Part shown: positions 33,055 through 42,601 of the stretch, piece by piece
Position numbering within the stretch: the stretch's first letter is position 1
How the letters are laid out: every line of letters starts with the position of its first letter
Source: an uncultured Lachnospiraceae bacterium
GTDB taxonomy: Bacteria > Bacillota > Clostridia > Lachnospirales > Lachnospiraceae
Length of the DNA stretch: 64,000 bases
Assembly: GCA_902776305.1 (NCBI GenBank)
Contig: CACYPS010000005.1
Coordinates: 22,010-86,009 of the forward strand
Direction: 5' to 3'
Translations under genes and position numbers: made by a program
The notes under the pieces: model-generated
The model's input: only the letters and a program-made list of their open reading frames with translations
Database searches by the model: none
Told to the model about the DNA's origin: nothing

Positions 33055-35682
33055 ATGGAAGAAAAAGTTCAGGCAACAGGTATCATCGATTCTGTTGAAG
33101 CGCTCGAAGCTCGTATGGCCGAGATGCGCAAGGCACAGACGATCTTCGCGACCTATTCGCAGGAACAGGTCGACAAGATCTTCAAGGCTGCCGCTACAGC
33201 AGCTGACAAGGCAAGGATCCCGCTTGCCAAGATGGCCGCAGAGGAGACCGGCATGGGCCTCGTCGAGGACAAGGTCATCAAGAACCACTATGCCGCTGAG
33301 TACATCTACAACGCTTTCCGCAACACAAAGACATGCGGCGTGATCGAGGAAGACCCGGTCTACGGCATCAAGAAGGTCGCCGAGCCGATCGGCCTCATCG
33401 CGGCTGTCATCCCCACCACTAATCCGACATCAACAGCAATCTTCAAGACCCTTATCTGCTTAAAGACCCGCAACGCCATCATCATTTCCCCGCATCCGCG
33501 TGCAAAGAACAGCACGATCGCCGCAGCAAAGACCGTTCTTGACGCGGCTGTCGCAGCGGGCGCACCGGAAGGCATCATCAGCTGGATCGACGTCCCGTCC
33601 CTCGCCCTCACACAGACCGTCATGAAGGATTCCGACTGCATCCTCGCTACGGGCGGCCCGGGCATGGTTCGCGCAGCATACTCATCCGGCAAACCGGCCC
33701 TCGGCGTCGGCGCGGGCAACACGCCGGTCATCATCGACAGCTCAGCTGATATCAAGCTGGCAGTCAACTCCATCATTCATTCCAAGACGTTCGACAACGG
33801 CATGATCTGCGCATCCGAGCAGTCCGTCACGGTCCTCTCCGACATTTACGACGAGGTCAGGGATGAATTCGAATACCGCGGATGCTACTTCCTGAAAGGC
33901 GACGAGATCGAGAAGGTCCGCAAGACCATCCTCATCAACGGTGCCCTGAACGCCAAGATCGTCGGCCAGAGCGCTTACAAGATCGCTGCCATGGCAGGCG
34001 TCGAGGTCCCGGAGACGACCAAGGTACTCATCGGCGAGGTCACGTCCGTCGATATCTCCGAGGAATTCGCACACGAGAAACTCTCCCCGGTCCTTGCCAT
34101 GTACAGGGCTGACAGCTTCGAGGAAGCCCTCGACAAGGCAGACCAGCTCGTCCGCGACGGCGGCTTCGGCCACACGGCTTCCCTCTATATCGATACGTCC
34201 GAGAAGGAGAAAATGGCAGCCCATGCAGACCGCATGAAAGCATGCCGTATCCTGGTCAACACACCATCCGCGCAGGGCGGCATCGGCGACATTTATAACT
34301 TCGCGCTTCTTCCGTCTCTGACCCTGGGCTGCGGCTCCTACGGTGGAAACTCCATTTCCCACAACGTAGGCGCGCTGGACCTCATCAACATCAAGACTGT
34401 CGCAGAGAGGAGAGAAAATATGCTTTGGTTCCGCACACCGGAAAAGGTCTATTTCAAGAAAGGCTGCATGCCTGTCGCTCTCGACGAGCTCGGCACGGTC
34501 ATGCACAAGAAACGCGCGTTCATCGTAACGGACACATTCCTTTACAAGAACGGCAACACGAAGCCGATCGAGGAGAAGCTCGACGCCATGGGAATCGTCC
34601 ACACATGCTTCTCCAATGTACAGCCCGACCCGACACTGAAGAACGCCCTGGAAGGCACGGCCCAGATGCGGGCATTTGAGCCGGACGTCATCATCGCGTT
34701 CGGCGGCGGCTCCGCAATGGATGCGGCCAAGATCATGTGGGTGCTCTATGAGAACCCGGATGCCGACTTCTCCGACATGGCCATGGACTTCATGGACATC
34801 AGGAAACGTATCTACATGTATCCGCAGATGGGCAAGAAGGCTTACTTCGTAGCGATCCCGACCTCCTCCGGTACAGGCTCCGAGGTCACACCGTTCGCTA
34901 TCATCACGGACAGCGACGCAGGCATCAAGTATCCGCTGGCAGACTATGAGCTCCTTCCGGATATGGCGATCGTCGACACGGACAACATGATGACACAGCC
35001 CAAGGGCCTGACATCCGCTTCCGGTATCGACGTCATGACGCACGCAATCGAGTCCTATGTCTCCATGCTGGCATCCGACTTCACAGAGGGCACATCACTC
35101 AAGGCGACCAAACTCGTATTTGACTATCTGCCGACCGCTTACGCTGACGGCACGAACGTCACGGCCCGCGACCATATGGCCAATGCATCCTGCCTCGCAG
35201 GTATGGCATTTGCAAATGCCTTCCTGGGAATCAACCACTCCCTGGCCCACAAGCTCGGCGCGTTCCACCACATCGCACACGGCGTGGCAAATGCTCTCCT
35301 GCTCACCTACGTCATCCGCTACAACGCGAAGGAAGTCCCGACAAGAATGGGCACATTCCCGCAGTATGAGTATCCGCACACACTGCGCCGCTACTGCGAG
35401 ATCGCGGAGTACAACGGAATCAAGGGCAAGGATGACAACGAAACTCTGGATCTCTTCATCGAGAAACTCCGCGACCTGAAGCACGCAATCGGCATCAAGG
35501 ATTCCATCCGCGAGTACGGCGTTGACGAGAAGTATTTCTTCGATACACTGGATGAGATGACCGAGCAGGCGTTCAACGACCAGTGCACAGGCGCCAACCC
35601 GAGATATCCGCTCATTTCCGAGCTCAAGAAGATCTACACACTCGCATACTACGGCGAGGATGACAAGAAAGTAGATTTCTGA
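33055..35682 (+). CDS. adhE: Bifunctional acetaldehyde-CoA/alcohol dehydrogenase
   Basis: This 875-residue enzyme reduces acetyl-CoA to ethanol in two NADH-dependent steps and normally assembles into spirosomes. The N-terminal aldehyde dehydrogenase half holds LAPSP-type CoA/NAD segments (ITPTTNPTS-like IPTTNPTSTAIFK) and the catalytic Cys in NGMICASEQSV. The C-terminal iron-dependent alcohol dehydrogenase half holds GGGSAMDAAKIMW, SSGTGSEVTPF and the metal ligands in GINHSLAHKLGAFHHIAHG. Codon use is strongly biased to C-ending codons compared with neighbours, a sign of high expression. The start is behind CAGGGAGG. The product is the main NAD-regenerating route in many fermenters. Confidence 0.97.
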   Translation: MEEKVQATGIIDSVEALEARMAEMRKAQTIFATYSQEQVDKIFKAAATAADKARIPLAKMAAEETGMGLVEDKVIKNHYAAEYIYNAFRNTKTCGVIEEDPVYGIKKVAEPIGLIAAVIPTTNPTSTAIFKTLICLKTRNAIIISPHPRAKNSTIAAAKTVLDAAVAAGAPEGIISWIDVPSLALTQTVMKDSDCILATGGPGMVRAAYSSGKPALGVGAGNTPVIIDSSADIKLAVNSIIHSKTFDNGMICASEQSVTVLSDIYDEVRDEFEYRGCYFLKGDEIEKVRKTILINGALNAKIVGQSAYKIAAMAGVEVPETTKVLIGEVTSVDISEEFAHEKLSPVLAMYRADSFEEALDKADQLVRDGGFGHTASLYIDTSEKEKMAAHADRMKACRILVNTPSAQGGIGDIYNFALLPSLTLGCGSYGGNSISHNVGALDLINIKTVAERRENMLWFRTPEKVYFKKGCMPVALDELGTVMHKKRAFIVTDTFLYKNGNTKPIEEKLDAMGIVHTCFSNVQPDPTLKNALEGTAQMRAFEPDVIIAFGGGSAMDAAKIMWVLYENPDADFSDMAMDFMDIRKRIYMYPQMGKKAYFVAIPTSSGTGSEVTPFAIITDSDAGIKYPLADYELLPDMAIVDTDNMMTQPKGLTSASGIDVMTHAIESYVSMLASDFTEGTSLKATKLVFDYLPTAYADGTNVTARDHMANASCLAGMAFANAFLGINHSLAHKLGAFHHIAHGVANALLLTYVIRYNAKEVPTRMGTFPQYEYPHTLRRYCEIAEYNGIKGKDDNETLDLFIEKLRDLKHAIGIKDSIREYGVDEKYFFDTLDEMTEQAFNDQCTGANPRYPLISELKKIYTLAYYGEDDKKVDF

Positions 35683-35694
35683 TCACCGGTCCGG

Positions 35695-35868
35695 GAACTG
35701 TACAGAATCCGCGCGCAGACCGCCGGGGGCTTACAGCCAGCGGCAGGTTTGCCCTGTGACAGTTCCTTAGAAATGCCTGACGGAAACGGACTTGAACCAT
35801 GAACATAAGACTGCATAGGGTGCCCCATGCACCTTATGCCACGCAAAAGAAAGCACGACCTGCTTTCT
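35695..35868 (+). promoter_or_regulatory. Structured leader between adhE and the kinase gene
   Basis: Three stems can be drawn. GGAACTGT (35695) pairs with ACAGTTCC (35759-35766). GCATAGGGTGC (35813) pairs with GCACCTTATGC, one mismatch. AGAAAGCA (35848-35855) pairs perfectly with TGCTTTCT (35861-35868), ending just before the ribosome-binding site. No T-tract follows, so these look more like a regulatory or processing leader than a terminator. Confidence 0.5.
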
Positions 35869-35883
35869 GAGAGGAGATCTGGT

Positions 35884-36639
35884 ATGGAATTTAACGAGAA
35901 AGATATCATTGTCAGACGTACCAACAAGACCGTCTATAAAGTAGGGAACGAAGTCATCAAGTTATCCGCTCCCGATCATCCGAAGACAGGCGTCTTCAAC
36001 GAAGCCCTGATCACATCCTACATCGAGTCCTTCGGTGTCCCGGCTGCGAAAGTATTATATGTAAAAGAATTCGACGGCTGCTGGGGACTCGGTCTCGAAT
36101 ATATCGAAGGCCAGACACTGGCAGATAAGATGAAGGAAGAGCCGGAGAACCTTGAGGCCAACCTTGAGAAGTTCGTAGACATCCAGCTCGAAGTCAACAG
36201 CTTCCGGGCAATCGGCCTTCGCAACACGATCCCGAAGCGCACAGAGGAGATCAATGCTCTCGACATCGACCCGAGCATCAAGTGGGAGCTCCTTCAGCGC
36301 CTGGCCGGCATGAAGCGCCACACCAAGCTCTGCCACGGAGACTTTGTTCCGTCCAACATCATCCTGACGCCGGACGGCGGCTACAAAGTCATCGACTGGG
36401 CACACGCCACCTCCGGCAATGCCGGCGCGGACGCAGCGCTCACCTACCTGCAGTTCACACTCGAGAATCAGGATCTTGCAGATAAGTACCTGAAGCTCTA
36501 CAGCAGAAAGTCCAACACGGCAATCCAGTATGTCCAGAAGTGGATGCCGATCGTCGCGGCAGGCCAGCTCCACAAGGCTAAATCCGAGGAGGAGAAGGCG
36601 CTGCTCGAGAAGTGGATCTCAGTCGCTGAATATCAGTAA
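35884..36639 (+). CDS. Aminoglycoside phosphotransferase/choline kinase-like protein
   Basis: This is a 251-residue small-molecule kinase-like protein. The start is set at MEFNEKDIIV (ATG 35884) behind GAGAGGAGATCTGGT. The catalytic loop is CHGDFVPSNIIL (HxDxxxxN) and the metal site is KVIDWAHAT, where most relatives have DWE or DFD. The N-lobe has KVGNEVIKLS with the ATP-binding Lys. Codon use is as biased as in adhE, unlike the rest of the window, and a single terminator follows. High expression together with adhE is therefore likely. The substrate is not predictable; a sugar, choline or protein target is possible. Confidence 0.75.
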   Translation: MEFNEKDIIVRRTNKTVYKVGNEVIKLSAPDHPKTGVFNEALITSYIESFGVPAAKVLYVKEFDGCWGLGLEYIEGQTLADKMKEEPENLEANLEKFVDIQLEVNSFRAIGLRNTIPKRTEEINALDIDPSIKWELLQRLAGMKRHTKLCHGDFVPSNIILTPDGGYKVIDWAHATSGNAGADAALTYLQFTLENQDLADKYLKLYSRKSNTAIQYVQKWMPIVAAGQLHKAKSEEEKALLEKWISVAEYQ

Positions 36640-36674
36640 ATAATCAGCTGAGAAGTTTCCTATGACAAAACTTG

Positions 36675-36711
36675 ACGGGAGCTGTCGCACGACAGCTCCC
36701 GTTTCTTTTCT
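36675..36711 (+). terminator. Rho-independent terminator of the adhE-kinase unit
   Basis: The stem ACGGGAGCTGTCG / GACAGCTCCCGT with loop CAC is followed by TTCTTTTCTT. Confidence 0.88.
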
Positions 36712-36714
36712 TCA

Positions 36715-37656
36715 TTAAATCATTTCAAATATTCTCTTCTCTCCCCATTCGGTATCCACAAGCTTTCCCTGCAGCTCCCGGTCATATCCGATAAAGAACA
36801 GAGCAATCGTATCCGGCCCGACGTGTGACCCCGTACAGAAGTCATAGGATGTATTGATGAACTCCCGCACCTTGACGCGTTCCTGAATCCTCTCCATTAC
36901 ATAGAGCGAATCCTGATAGGCATCCGCATGGGCGATCCCGATAATCTGTTTCTCAGGCTCGACTATGTTCTCGCAAACCATATCGATCAGCGTATTGAGT
37001 GACTTCTTTCGTCCCCTGGTAAGGCAATGCTGAACAATAAATCCATCGCGGTTCCCTCTGAGGATCGGTTTGATCTTGAGCAGATTTCCGACTGCCGCCG
37101 TTGCGTTATGCAGCCGGCCTGTGCGTGCCAGATACTTCAGGTCGTCGACCGTGAAGGTCCCGTTCATGCTGTGAGCAGTCTCACGAAGCACTTCTGCTAT
37201 CTCACGGAGCGGATATCCCTTCTCACGCAGCTCATAAGCGTAAATCGCCAGTATTCCCTGTGCCAGCGAAGCGTTCAGGGAATCGACCAGCTCAATCTCG
37301 CGATCAGGATAGACTTCCCGAAGTTCCTCCATAGCCAGTCTGGCTGCGTTACATGTGCCGCTTATATTGCTGCTGAGGCAGAAGTAAATCAGATCCTTGC
37401 CTTCCTTCAGTACAGGCTCAAAATTCACGCGAAACTCCTCACTGTTGATCAGCGAAGTTTTTACGATTGCGCCGGCACGGATGGCATTGTAGTAATCTCT
37501 GCCTTTATTTCTCTCCTCTTGCGGCGAAAGCCCTGCCTCAAATCCGGGGATAGTTCTTCCGTCAATAATATTCATAAAGCATATTACATGGATTCCGTAT
37601 TTTGCGACATGTTCGGCGGGTATATTGGCTCCCGAATCAACGAATATTTCAAACAT
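36715..37656 (-). CDS. DegV family protein, second paralog
   Basis: This 313-residue protein is a paralog of the DegV protein at 30598. It has VDSGANIPAEHVAKYGIHVI, KTSLINSEEFRVNF, the fatty-acid-binding SSNISGTCNAARLA, and DDLKYLARTGRLHNATAAVGNLLKIKPIL. The C-terminus extends about 20 residues beyond the usual family end (GYDRELQGKLVDTEWGEKRIFEMI). It is convergent with the adhE-kinase unit. Confidence 0.92.
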   Translation of the reverse strand: MFEIFVDSGANIPAEHVAKYGIHVICFMNIIDGRTIPGFEAGLSPQEERNKGRDYYNAIRAGAIVKTSLINSEEFRVNFEPVLKEGKDLIYFCLSSNISGTCNAARLAMEELREVYPDREIELVDSLNASLAQGILAIYAYELREKGYPLREIAEVLRETAHSMNGTFTVDDLKYLARTGRLHNATAAVGNLLKIKPILRGNRDGFIVQHCLTRGRKKSLNTLIDMVCENIVEPEKQIIGIAHADAYQDSLYVMERIQERVKVREFINTSYDFCTGSHVGPDTIALFFIGYDRELQGKLVDTEWGEKRIFEMI

Positions 37657-38196
37657 AGTTAGTATCCTCTCCTGTCTGTCGTTGGGAACTACCTTCGTAA
37701 TATATCACTTTTCAGGAGTTATCTCAATGCAATGGGATAAAAAAAGGGACAAATGCAGTGAATTTGTTACTGAATTTTGCTATCACGAATTCATCCGATC
37801 ATGCAATCCTCACCTCGCATTTGTCTTGCTTTTTGAAATTCCGAATACTATAATCTGTACATAGGTAGTTAGGTGTAATAAACTAAAAGTACGTAGGTAC
37901 TTTTGCAGGACAAAACGCTTATTATCATCAATAACAAGAAGAATATACGACAAAACCCGGGCATTTGTATTCATAATAGATGCCCTTTCCTTTTCCGCTT
38001 TGGTTATGTACAACTAATCAAAAGAACCGTGCCTAAGCATGCGTAACAATGTTCCGGTGGAGCATTATGCAGCGGAGGCTTTTATTCTTCATCGCGCAAT
38101 ACTCGTAATATGAGTATGTGATACGCGCACAAAGTGAAATCAATCTTCATCGTGAGTGCAATCCCGCGATGAAGTCTTAAGGATTAAGGAGACATT
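37657..38196. other. Intergenic region with palindromes and an inverted family-C repeat
   Basis: No convincing gene is seen. AAAAGTAC-GTAG-GTACTTTT (37885-37904) is a perfect palindrome and possible operator. GCCTAAGCATGCGTAACAATG near 38032 recurs at about 53792. An inverted family-C unit lies at 38086-38139. A 54-67-codon minus-strand frame at 37810 has only a weakly placed ribosome-binding site. Confidence 0.45.
38086..38139. repeat. Family C repeat, inverted copy
   Basis: In the reverse direction it reads TTCACTTTGTGCGCGTATCA, then ACTC-ATATTAC-GAGTATTGCGCGATGAAG, matching the units at 42347, 42407, 49091 and 49149. Confidence 0.65.
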
Positions 38197-38898
38197 ATGT
38201 ACCTCGAAATTAAGGACCTAAAAAAGAGCTATGAGAGCGGTGAAAGCCGCATCATGATATTGAAAGGCATTTCCACACACGTGGACCGGGGCAATATGTG
38301 CGTCATTCAGGGTCCGAGCGGATCCGGCAAATCAACCTTTCTCAACTGCATAGGAGGTCTCGATCTTCCCGATGCCGGTTCGATTAAGATTGAGGGTGAT
38401 GAAATTGTCGGTCTCTCCCCTGATAAACTCGCCGAGTATCGGCGCGACAAGCTCGGATTCATCTTCCAGTTCTATAACCTCGTGCCGAATCTTACGGTAA
38501 GAGAGAATATCGAAGTCTGCCAATATCTGACAAAACATCCTCTTGATATGGGTGAACTTTTAGATGTACTCGGTCTAACGGATTATCAGAACAAATTTCC
38601 GTCCCAGCTCTCAGGCGGTCAGCAGCAGCGATGTGCCATTGCTCGCGCACTCATCAAGAATCCTAAACTTCTCCTGTGCGATGAACCGACCGGTGCCCTC
38701 GATTCCACGACATCCCGAAGCATCCTGATGCTGCTGGAGGAGGTCAACAAAACCTACGGGACGACCATGCTGATCGTCACACACAATAACGCGATCCGCA
38801 GGATGGTGCATCAGGTAATTGAAATCCGCGACGGCATGATATCCGGGGAATATATCAACGACGTATTGGTGCCGGCAGCAGACCTCACGGACTTGTGA
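38197..38898 (+). CDS. ABC transporter ATP-binding protein (MacB/LolD type)
   Basis: This 233-residue ATPase has Walker [11 protein letters not shown]-loop [15 protein letters not shown], signature LSGGQQQR, Walker [13 protein letters not shown] and switch His in IVTHNN. The family drives FtsX-like permeases in lipoprotein, antimicrobial-peptide and macrolide export or in wall-hydrolase control. The permease gene follows after a family-B repeat. A second pair of the same type lies at 48383-53138. Confidence 0.93.
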   Translation: MYLEIKDLKKSYESGESRIMILKGISTHVDRGNMCVIQGPSGSGKSTFLNCIGGLDLPDAGSIKIEGDEIVGLSPDKLAEYRRDKLGFIFQFYNLVPNLTVRENIEVCQYLTKHPLDMGELLDVLGLTDYQNKFPSQLSGGQQQRCAIARALIKNPKLLLCDEPTGALDSTTSRSILMLLEEVNKTYGTTMLIVTHNNAIRRMVHQVIEIRDGMISGEYINDVLVPAADLTDL

Positions 38899-38917
38899 CC
38901 GCGATTGTGCACTGTGA

Positions 38918-38992
38918 ATCAAGAACGCCTCGGCGTTCCTGCCTCGCCGCGCATGGTGCGAAACACCTTCCTTAATGTGCGGCTTTTCAATC
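38918..38992. repeat. Family B repeat, copy 3
   Basis: A full-length copy between the ABC ATPase and permease genes, with a few base changes in the palindromic head (CGGCGTTCCTG). Confidence 0.75.
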
Positions 38993-39046
38993 CTTCTTTT
39001 GTGCAGATACAGACTCGCATGCAGACGGCATAAAGAGGAACCTTCT

Positions 39047-41440
39047 ATGGATAAAATACTGCGAAAACGAATTATACGGGACCTGAAAGATCATTTTCTC
39101 AGATACGCTGCTCTTTGCCTGCTGATCATCTTAGGGTGCTACATGCTCGTAAGCCTCCTTGCAGCTGCTGAAAACATCATGCAGGGAACAAAGGAACACC
39201 AGCTTTCCAACCGCATGGAGGATGGCCAGTTCACGACGTTTACTGCCCTTAACGCTAAGGAAGAGCAAATGATACGCGACAAAGGCGTTTCTCTCGAGAG
39301 AGCTTTCTATTATGATGTGAGATCCGAAGATAACAGAATCATCCGTGTTTTCAGGAACCGCAAAATGATAGACCTGATCGAATGCGATGAAGGGCGGCTC
39401 GCAGAAAAACCGGGCGAAGCTGTACTTGAAAAGCGATTTTGTGAAGTGAATGGATTCAGTGTAGGCGATTCGATAAATCTGGGCGGTGAATCGTGTATCA
39501 TCACCGGAATCGGAACCGTGCCGGACTATGAATCTCCGATTGCCAAGATGAGCGACAGTATCGTAGATTCTGAATCGTTCGGTCTGGCATTTGTCACATC
39601 GGAACAATACGAACACATGTTGTCAGAAGGGCATGCGCTCGAATCCGAGAATTTCGTATATGCTTACCATCTGAACGGGGCTCTCACACATGATGAGTTA
39701 AAAGACCTGATCGAAAGCTTTGAATTTGACTACAAAGACGTTGAAGATCCATGGTTCAGAGAATACATCAGCGAGCAAATGGGCGCCGCCGAATCCGTTC
39801 GAGATTTCCTCTCCTCCCCGCTCTTTTCAAACGACACCGACGTCGATAAGCTGCGCGACATGCTCGATCCGAACATTCATAATCTGCAGCAGCTGATTGC
39901 TGCCGGCGACAATATGAGAATCGGAACAGCCGGTGACGATGTGCAGATCAACAAGAATTCCTGTCTCTTTGCGGGTATAATTGTCCTCGCTCTCTTCGCA
40001 TATTGTATCGCCGTCTTCGTCATCCATGAGATAGACGATGAGAGCGAAGTCATCGGTGCACTGTATGCTCTGGGAGTAAAGAAAAGTGAGCTGATCCGCC
40101 ATTACACCATTATGCCCATGGTAATCACTTTTCTCGGCGGACTGATCGGAACGGCTCTCGGTTACAGTCCGGCAGGATGCAATTTTCAGATGTCGGATTC
40201 TTACCTGTATTTCTCGATACCGGAGATCTCGGTGCGCATTTTCCCGTACATAATCATCTACGGAATCGCGGTACCGCCGGTCATCTCGCTCATTGTCAAT
40301 TATCTGGTTATACGGAAAAAGCTGTCCCGACCGGTGCTTTCGCTCCTGAGACATGAAAAAAAGCGCGGACGTATCCACGCTTTTAAGCTTGAAAGATTCG
40401 GATTTATAACGCGTTTTCAAATCAGACAGATGCTTCGCGAACTCCGCGGCGCACTCACCGTTCTGGCCGGCCTTACGGTTTCTCTCATGCTCGTTTTCAT
40501 CGGCGTCAATTGCTGGGTCATGTGCGGCCATGTTAAGGCAGACAATGTGTCGGACACAAGATTTGCCTATATGTATACTTACAAATATCCCGAGCAGACC
40601 GTACCGAAAGACGGAGAACCTGCCTGCGCGGTCACATTGAGCCGCGCATCATTCGGCTATGAATTCGATGTGACACTTCTCGGTATTGAGGAAGATACTC
40701 CGTATTTCGACCTCGATCTTCGAAAAAACCGGGAAGATGTCACGATCAGCTCTGCGATGGCACAGAAATTCGGCTTTACCGTCGGAGAGGAAATCGTTCT
40801 GGAGGATTGCGAAAATGATCAGCTCTACGCCTTCCGTGTCAGCGGTATCACCCAATATTCTCCGGGTTTCTTCGTATTCATGGATCTTGAGACCATGCGC
40901 GATATGTTCGGGTTCGACGAGGATTATTATAATGTTGTATTTGCAGACAAAGCCCTCGATATCCCGTCCGGAAGGCTGTATTCAACGCTTGATAAAGAGA
41001 AGGTCATTGCATCGGCAGGCGTATTTGTCGAGCTCATGTACTCTATGATTTACATCATGATCGGCGTGTCGGTCGTCATCTTCATCATCGTCATGTATCT
41101 CATGCTGGGTGTGATGGTGGACAATTCGTCCTACGATATCTCGCTTATGAAAATATTCGGCTATAAGCGCTCGGAGATTCACAAGCTCTACTTGAACGGC
41201 AATTTCTATATTGTTGCAATCGGAACCCTGATCGTACTTCCGCTGTCCAAACTGATCATAAATTCTCTGTATCCATACTTCATCTCCAACGTCACCTGTG
41301 CGATGGATCTCAGTATGTCGCCGCTTGTCTACGTGGGAATTTATATTGCTATCATAGCAATCTATCTTCTTGTGAGTTTCTTCCTGAACCGGAAGATCGA
41401 TGCGGTGAGCATACAGGAAGTCCTGAAAAACAGGGAATGA
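39047..41440 (+). CDS. ABC transporter permease (FtsX family)
   Basis: This is a 797-residue permease. The start is set at MDKILRKRIIRDLK (ATG 39047) behind AAGAGGAACC; the longer frame lies in the repeat. An N-terminal membrane segment (about 22-42) is followed by an extracellular domain, three membrane helices (about 305-420), a cytoplasmic loop, another membrane segment (near 480), a second extracellular domain and three C-terminal helices. This is a duplicated FtsX/MacB layout. It is paired with the ATPase at 38197. No signal-transduction genes are adjacent, so the substrate is unknown. Confidence 0.88.
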   Translation: MDKILRKRIIRDLKDHFLRYAALCLLIILGCYMLVSLLAAAENIMQGTKEHQLSNRMEDGQFTTFTALNAKEEQMIRDKGVSLERAFYYDVRSEDNRIIRVFRNRKMIDLIECDEGRLAEKPGEAVLEKRFCEVNGFSVGDSINLGGESCIITGIGTVPDYESPIAKMSDSIVDSESFGLAFVTSEQYEHMLSEGHALESENFVYAYHLNGALTHDELKDLIESFEFDYKDVEDPWFREYISEQMGAAESVRDFLSSPLFSNDTDVDKLRDMLDPNIHNLQQLIAAGDNMRIGTAGDDVQINKNSCLFAGIIVLALFAYCIAVFVIHEIDDESEVIGALYALGVKKSELIRHYTIMPMVITFLGGLIGTALGYSPAGCNFQMSDSYLYFSIPEISVRIFPYIIIYGIAVPPVISLIVNYLVIRKKLSRPVLSLLRHEKKRGRIHAFKLERFGFITRFQIRQMLRELRGALTVLAGLTVSLMLVFIGVNCWVMCGHVKADNVSDTRFAYMYTYKYPEQTVPKDGEPACAVTLSRASFGYEFDVTLLGIEEDTPYFDLDLRKNREDVTISSAMAQKFGFTVGEEIVLEDCENDQLYAFRVSGITQYSPGFFVFMDLETMRDMFGFDEDYYNVVFADKALDIPSGRLYSTLDKEKVIASAGVFVELMYSMIYIMIGVSVVIFIIVMYLMLGVMVDNSSYDISLMKIFGYKRSEIHKLYLNGNFYIVAIGTLIVLPLSKLIINSLYPYFISNVTCAMDLSMSPLVYVGIYIAIIAIYLLVSFFLNRKIDAVSIQEVLKNRE

Positions 41441-41451
41441 CGCCGGAAAGA

Positions 41452-42267
41452 TCAGGGATTAAAGAACCTGTCAATTACTTCGACAATTCCGTCATGATCG
41501 TTGTCCGACACGACAACATTGCATACTTCCTTCACATGCTCATTTGCATTGCCCATAGCTACTGCGAGACCGGCAGCTCTGAGTACGTCCAGATCGTTAT
41601 CCGCGTCACCGACAGCAACGGTCTCCCAGGTGGGTATATTGAGGTACTCACATAAGATTTCCAGTCCTCTTGCCTTTGTGATCCCGGGCGGAGATACTTC
41701 GAGCGATGTGGTCTCTGCATCCGCGAGCTGCATGCCGAGATGTGATATCGCCGCCCGTGTGATTTCTCGGGTCTCCGCGCTGCGATGGTAAATGCAGAGC
41801 TTTAAACTGTCACCGGGATGCGTGCGAACATATTCTTCTACATCGGGAACCACTGTGGCAACCCTGTCGTACATGGGCTGATAGATGCCCATGTGGAAAA
41901 CGGAGACATCCCGCATATCTTCCGTCTGCGCCACAGAAGCATCGGTCGTGAGAAGATAAGGCATTGCGCTGACTTTCCCGGCCGCCTTAAGGCACTCCAG
42001 AACGACATCATCATCCAGCAGTTTCCTGTACAAAGGTTTTTTCGCCCTGAAATCATATACACATCCCCCGCTGTTCAGTATTCCGTACGGGATTTCTGCG
42101 AATTCCTTCTCATAATCTTTCAGTTCTGCGACACCCCTGCCTGTACACAAGGAAACCGCAATACCTCTCTCGACCAGTCTGTTCAGGGCTTCCATTGTAG
42201 CTCGAGAAATCTCTTTTCGGCTGTTCAAAAGGGTGCCATCCATGTCAAGTGCGAGTAATCGATACAT
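41452..42267 (-). CDS. Cof-type HAD family phosphatase
   Basis: This is a 271-residue protein. The start is set at MYRLLALDMDGTLL (ATG 42267) behind GAGGGAAAA. HAD motif I is DMDGTLLNS, motif II lies in SLCTGRG, motif III includes the Lys of ITKARG, and motif IV is GDADNDLDVLRAAG. The Cof (type IIB) cap lies between. These enzymes hydrolyse sugar phosphates, FMN or PLP. It is convergent with the ABC permease with an 11-bp gap. Confidence 0.9.
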   Translation of the reverse strand: MYRLLALDMDGTLLNSRKEISRATMEALNRLVERGIAVSLCTGRGVAELKDYEKEFAEIPYGILNSGGCVYDFRAKKPLYRKLLDDDVVLECLKAAGKVSAMPYLLTTDASVAQTEDMRDVSVFHMGIYQPMYDRVATVVPDVEEYVRTHPGDSLKLCIYHRSAETREITRAAISHLGMQLADAETTSLEVSPPGITKARGLEILCEYLNIPTWETVAVGDADNDLDVLRAAGLAVAMGNANEHVKEVCNVVVSDNDHDGIVEVIDRFFNP

Positions 42268-42346
42268 TTTTCCCTCTTTTTTGTTTCGCTTTTTTCCGTT
42301 TGTATTCTTCATCGCGAAATTATAATATCAATGAAAACGAGTATCA

Positions 42347-42452
42347 CTTCGCGCGCGTATCATAGACTCATGTCACGAGTGTTGCGCGATGAACACGAGT
42401 GGCATCTTTCACGCATATCATAGACTCACGTCACGAGTATTGCGCGCTGAAG
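42347..42452. repeat. Family C repeats, two direct copies
   Basis: Two units (about 42347-42393 and 42407-42452) share TATCATAGACTCA-TCACGAGT-TTGCGCG-TGAA. Similar pairs lie at 49091-49200 and a single inverted copy at 38086. Confidence 0.75.
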
Positions 42453-42453
42453 A

Positions 42454-42530
42454 TTCAAGAACGCTCTCGGCGTTCTTGCCGCGACGTGTGTGCTCCAAAG
42501 TGCCTTCCACTGCGCACGTTTGCGATCCCA
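42454..42530. repeat. Family B repeat, copy 4 (diverged)
   Basis: The head TCAAGAACGCTCTCGGCGTTCTTG has one inserted base, and the tail is clearly diverged (GTGTGTGCTCCAAAGTGCC) but ends in the same TTGCGATCC. It directly follows the two family-C units. Confidence 0.65.
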
Positions 42531-42601
42531 CATCATTATATCATGTGCGTGCATGCTTATGCACAACTTTGTGTGGTATACTGTCCGAGGAGGTAGAAGC
42601 C

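Noticed and set aside
33742-35043. 433-codon minus-strand open frame opposite adhE
   Set aside because: It is a by-product of the strong codon bias in adhE; there is no start signal and no domain.
37810-38013. Minus-strand small ORF of 54-67 codons
   Set aside because: The ribosome-binding site is weak and far from the ATG, and no feature or homology is recognisable; it overlaps a palindrome-rich intergenic region.
42389-42601. N-terminal extension of CobT to 42389
   Set aside because: The extension is translated from family-B and family-C repeats; the strong GAGGAGG site sets the start at 42602.
42268-42601. Cobalamin riboswitch upstream of cobT
   Set aside because: No B12-box-like sequence is visible; the region is made of repeats.
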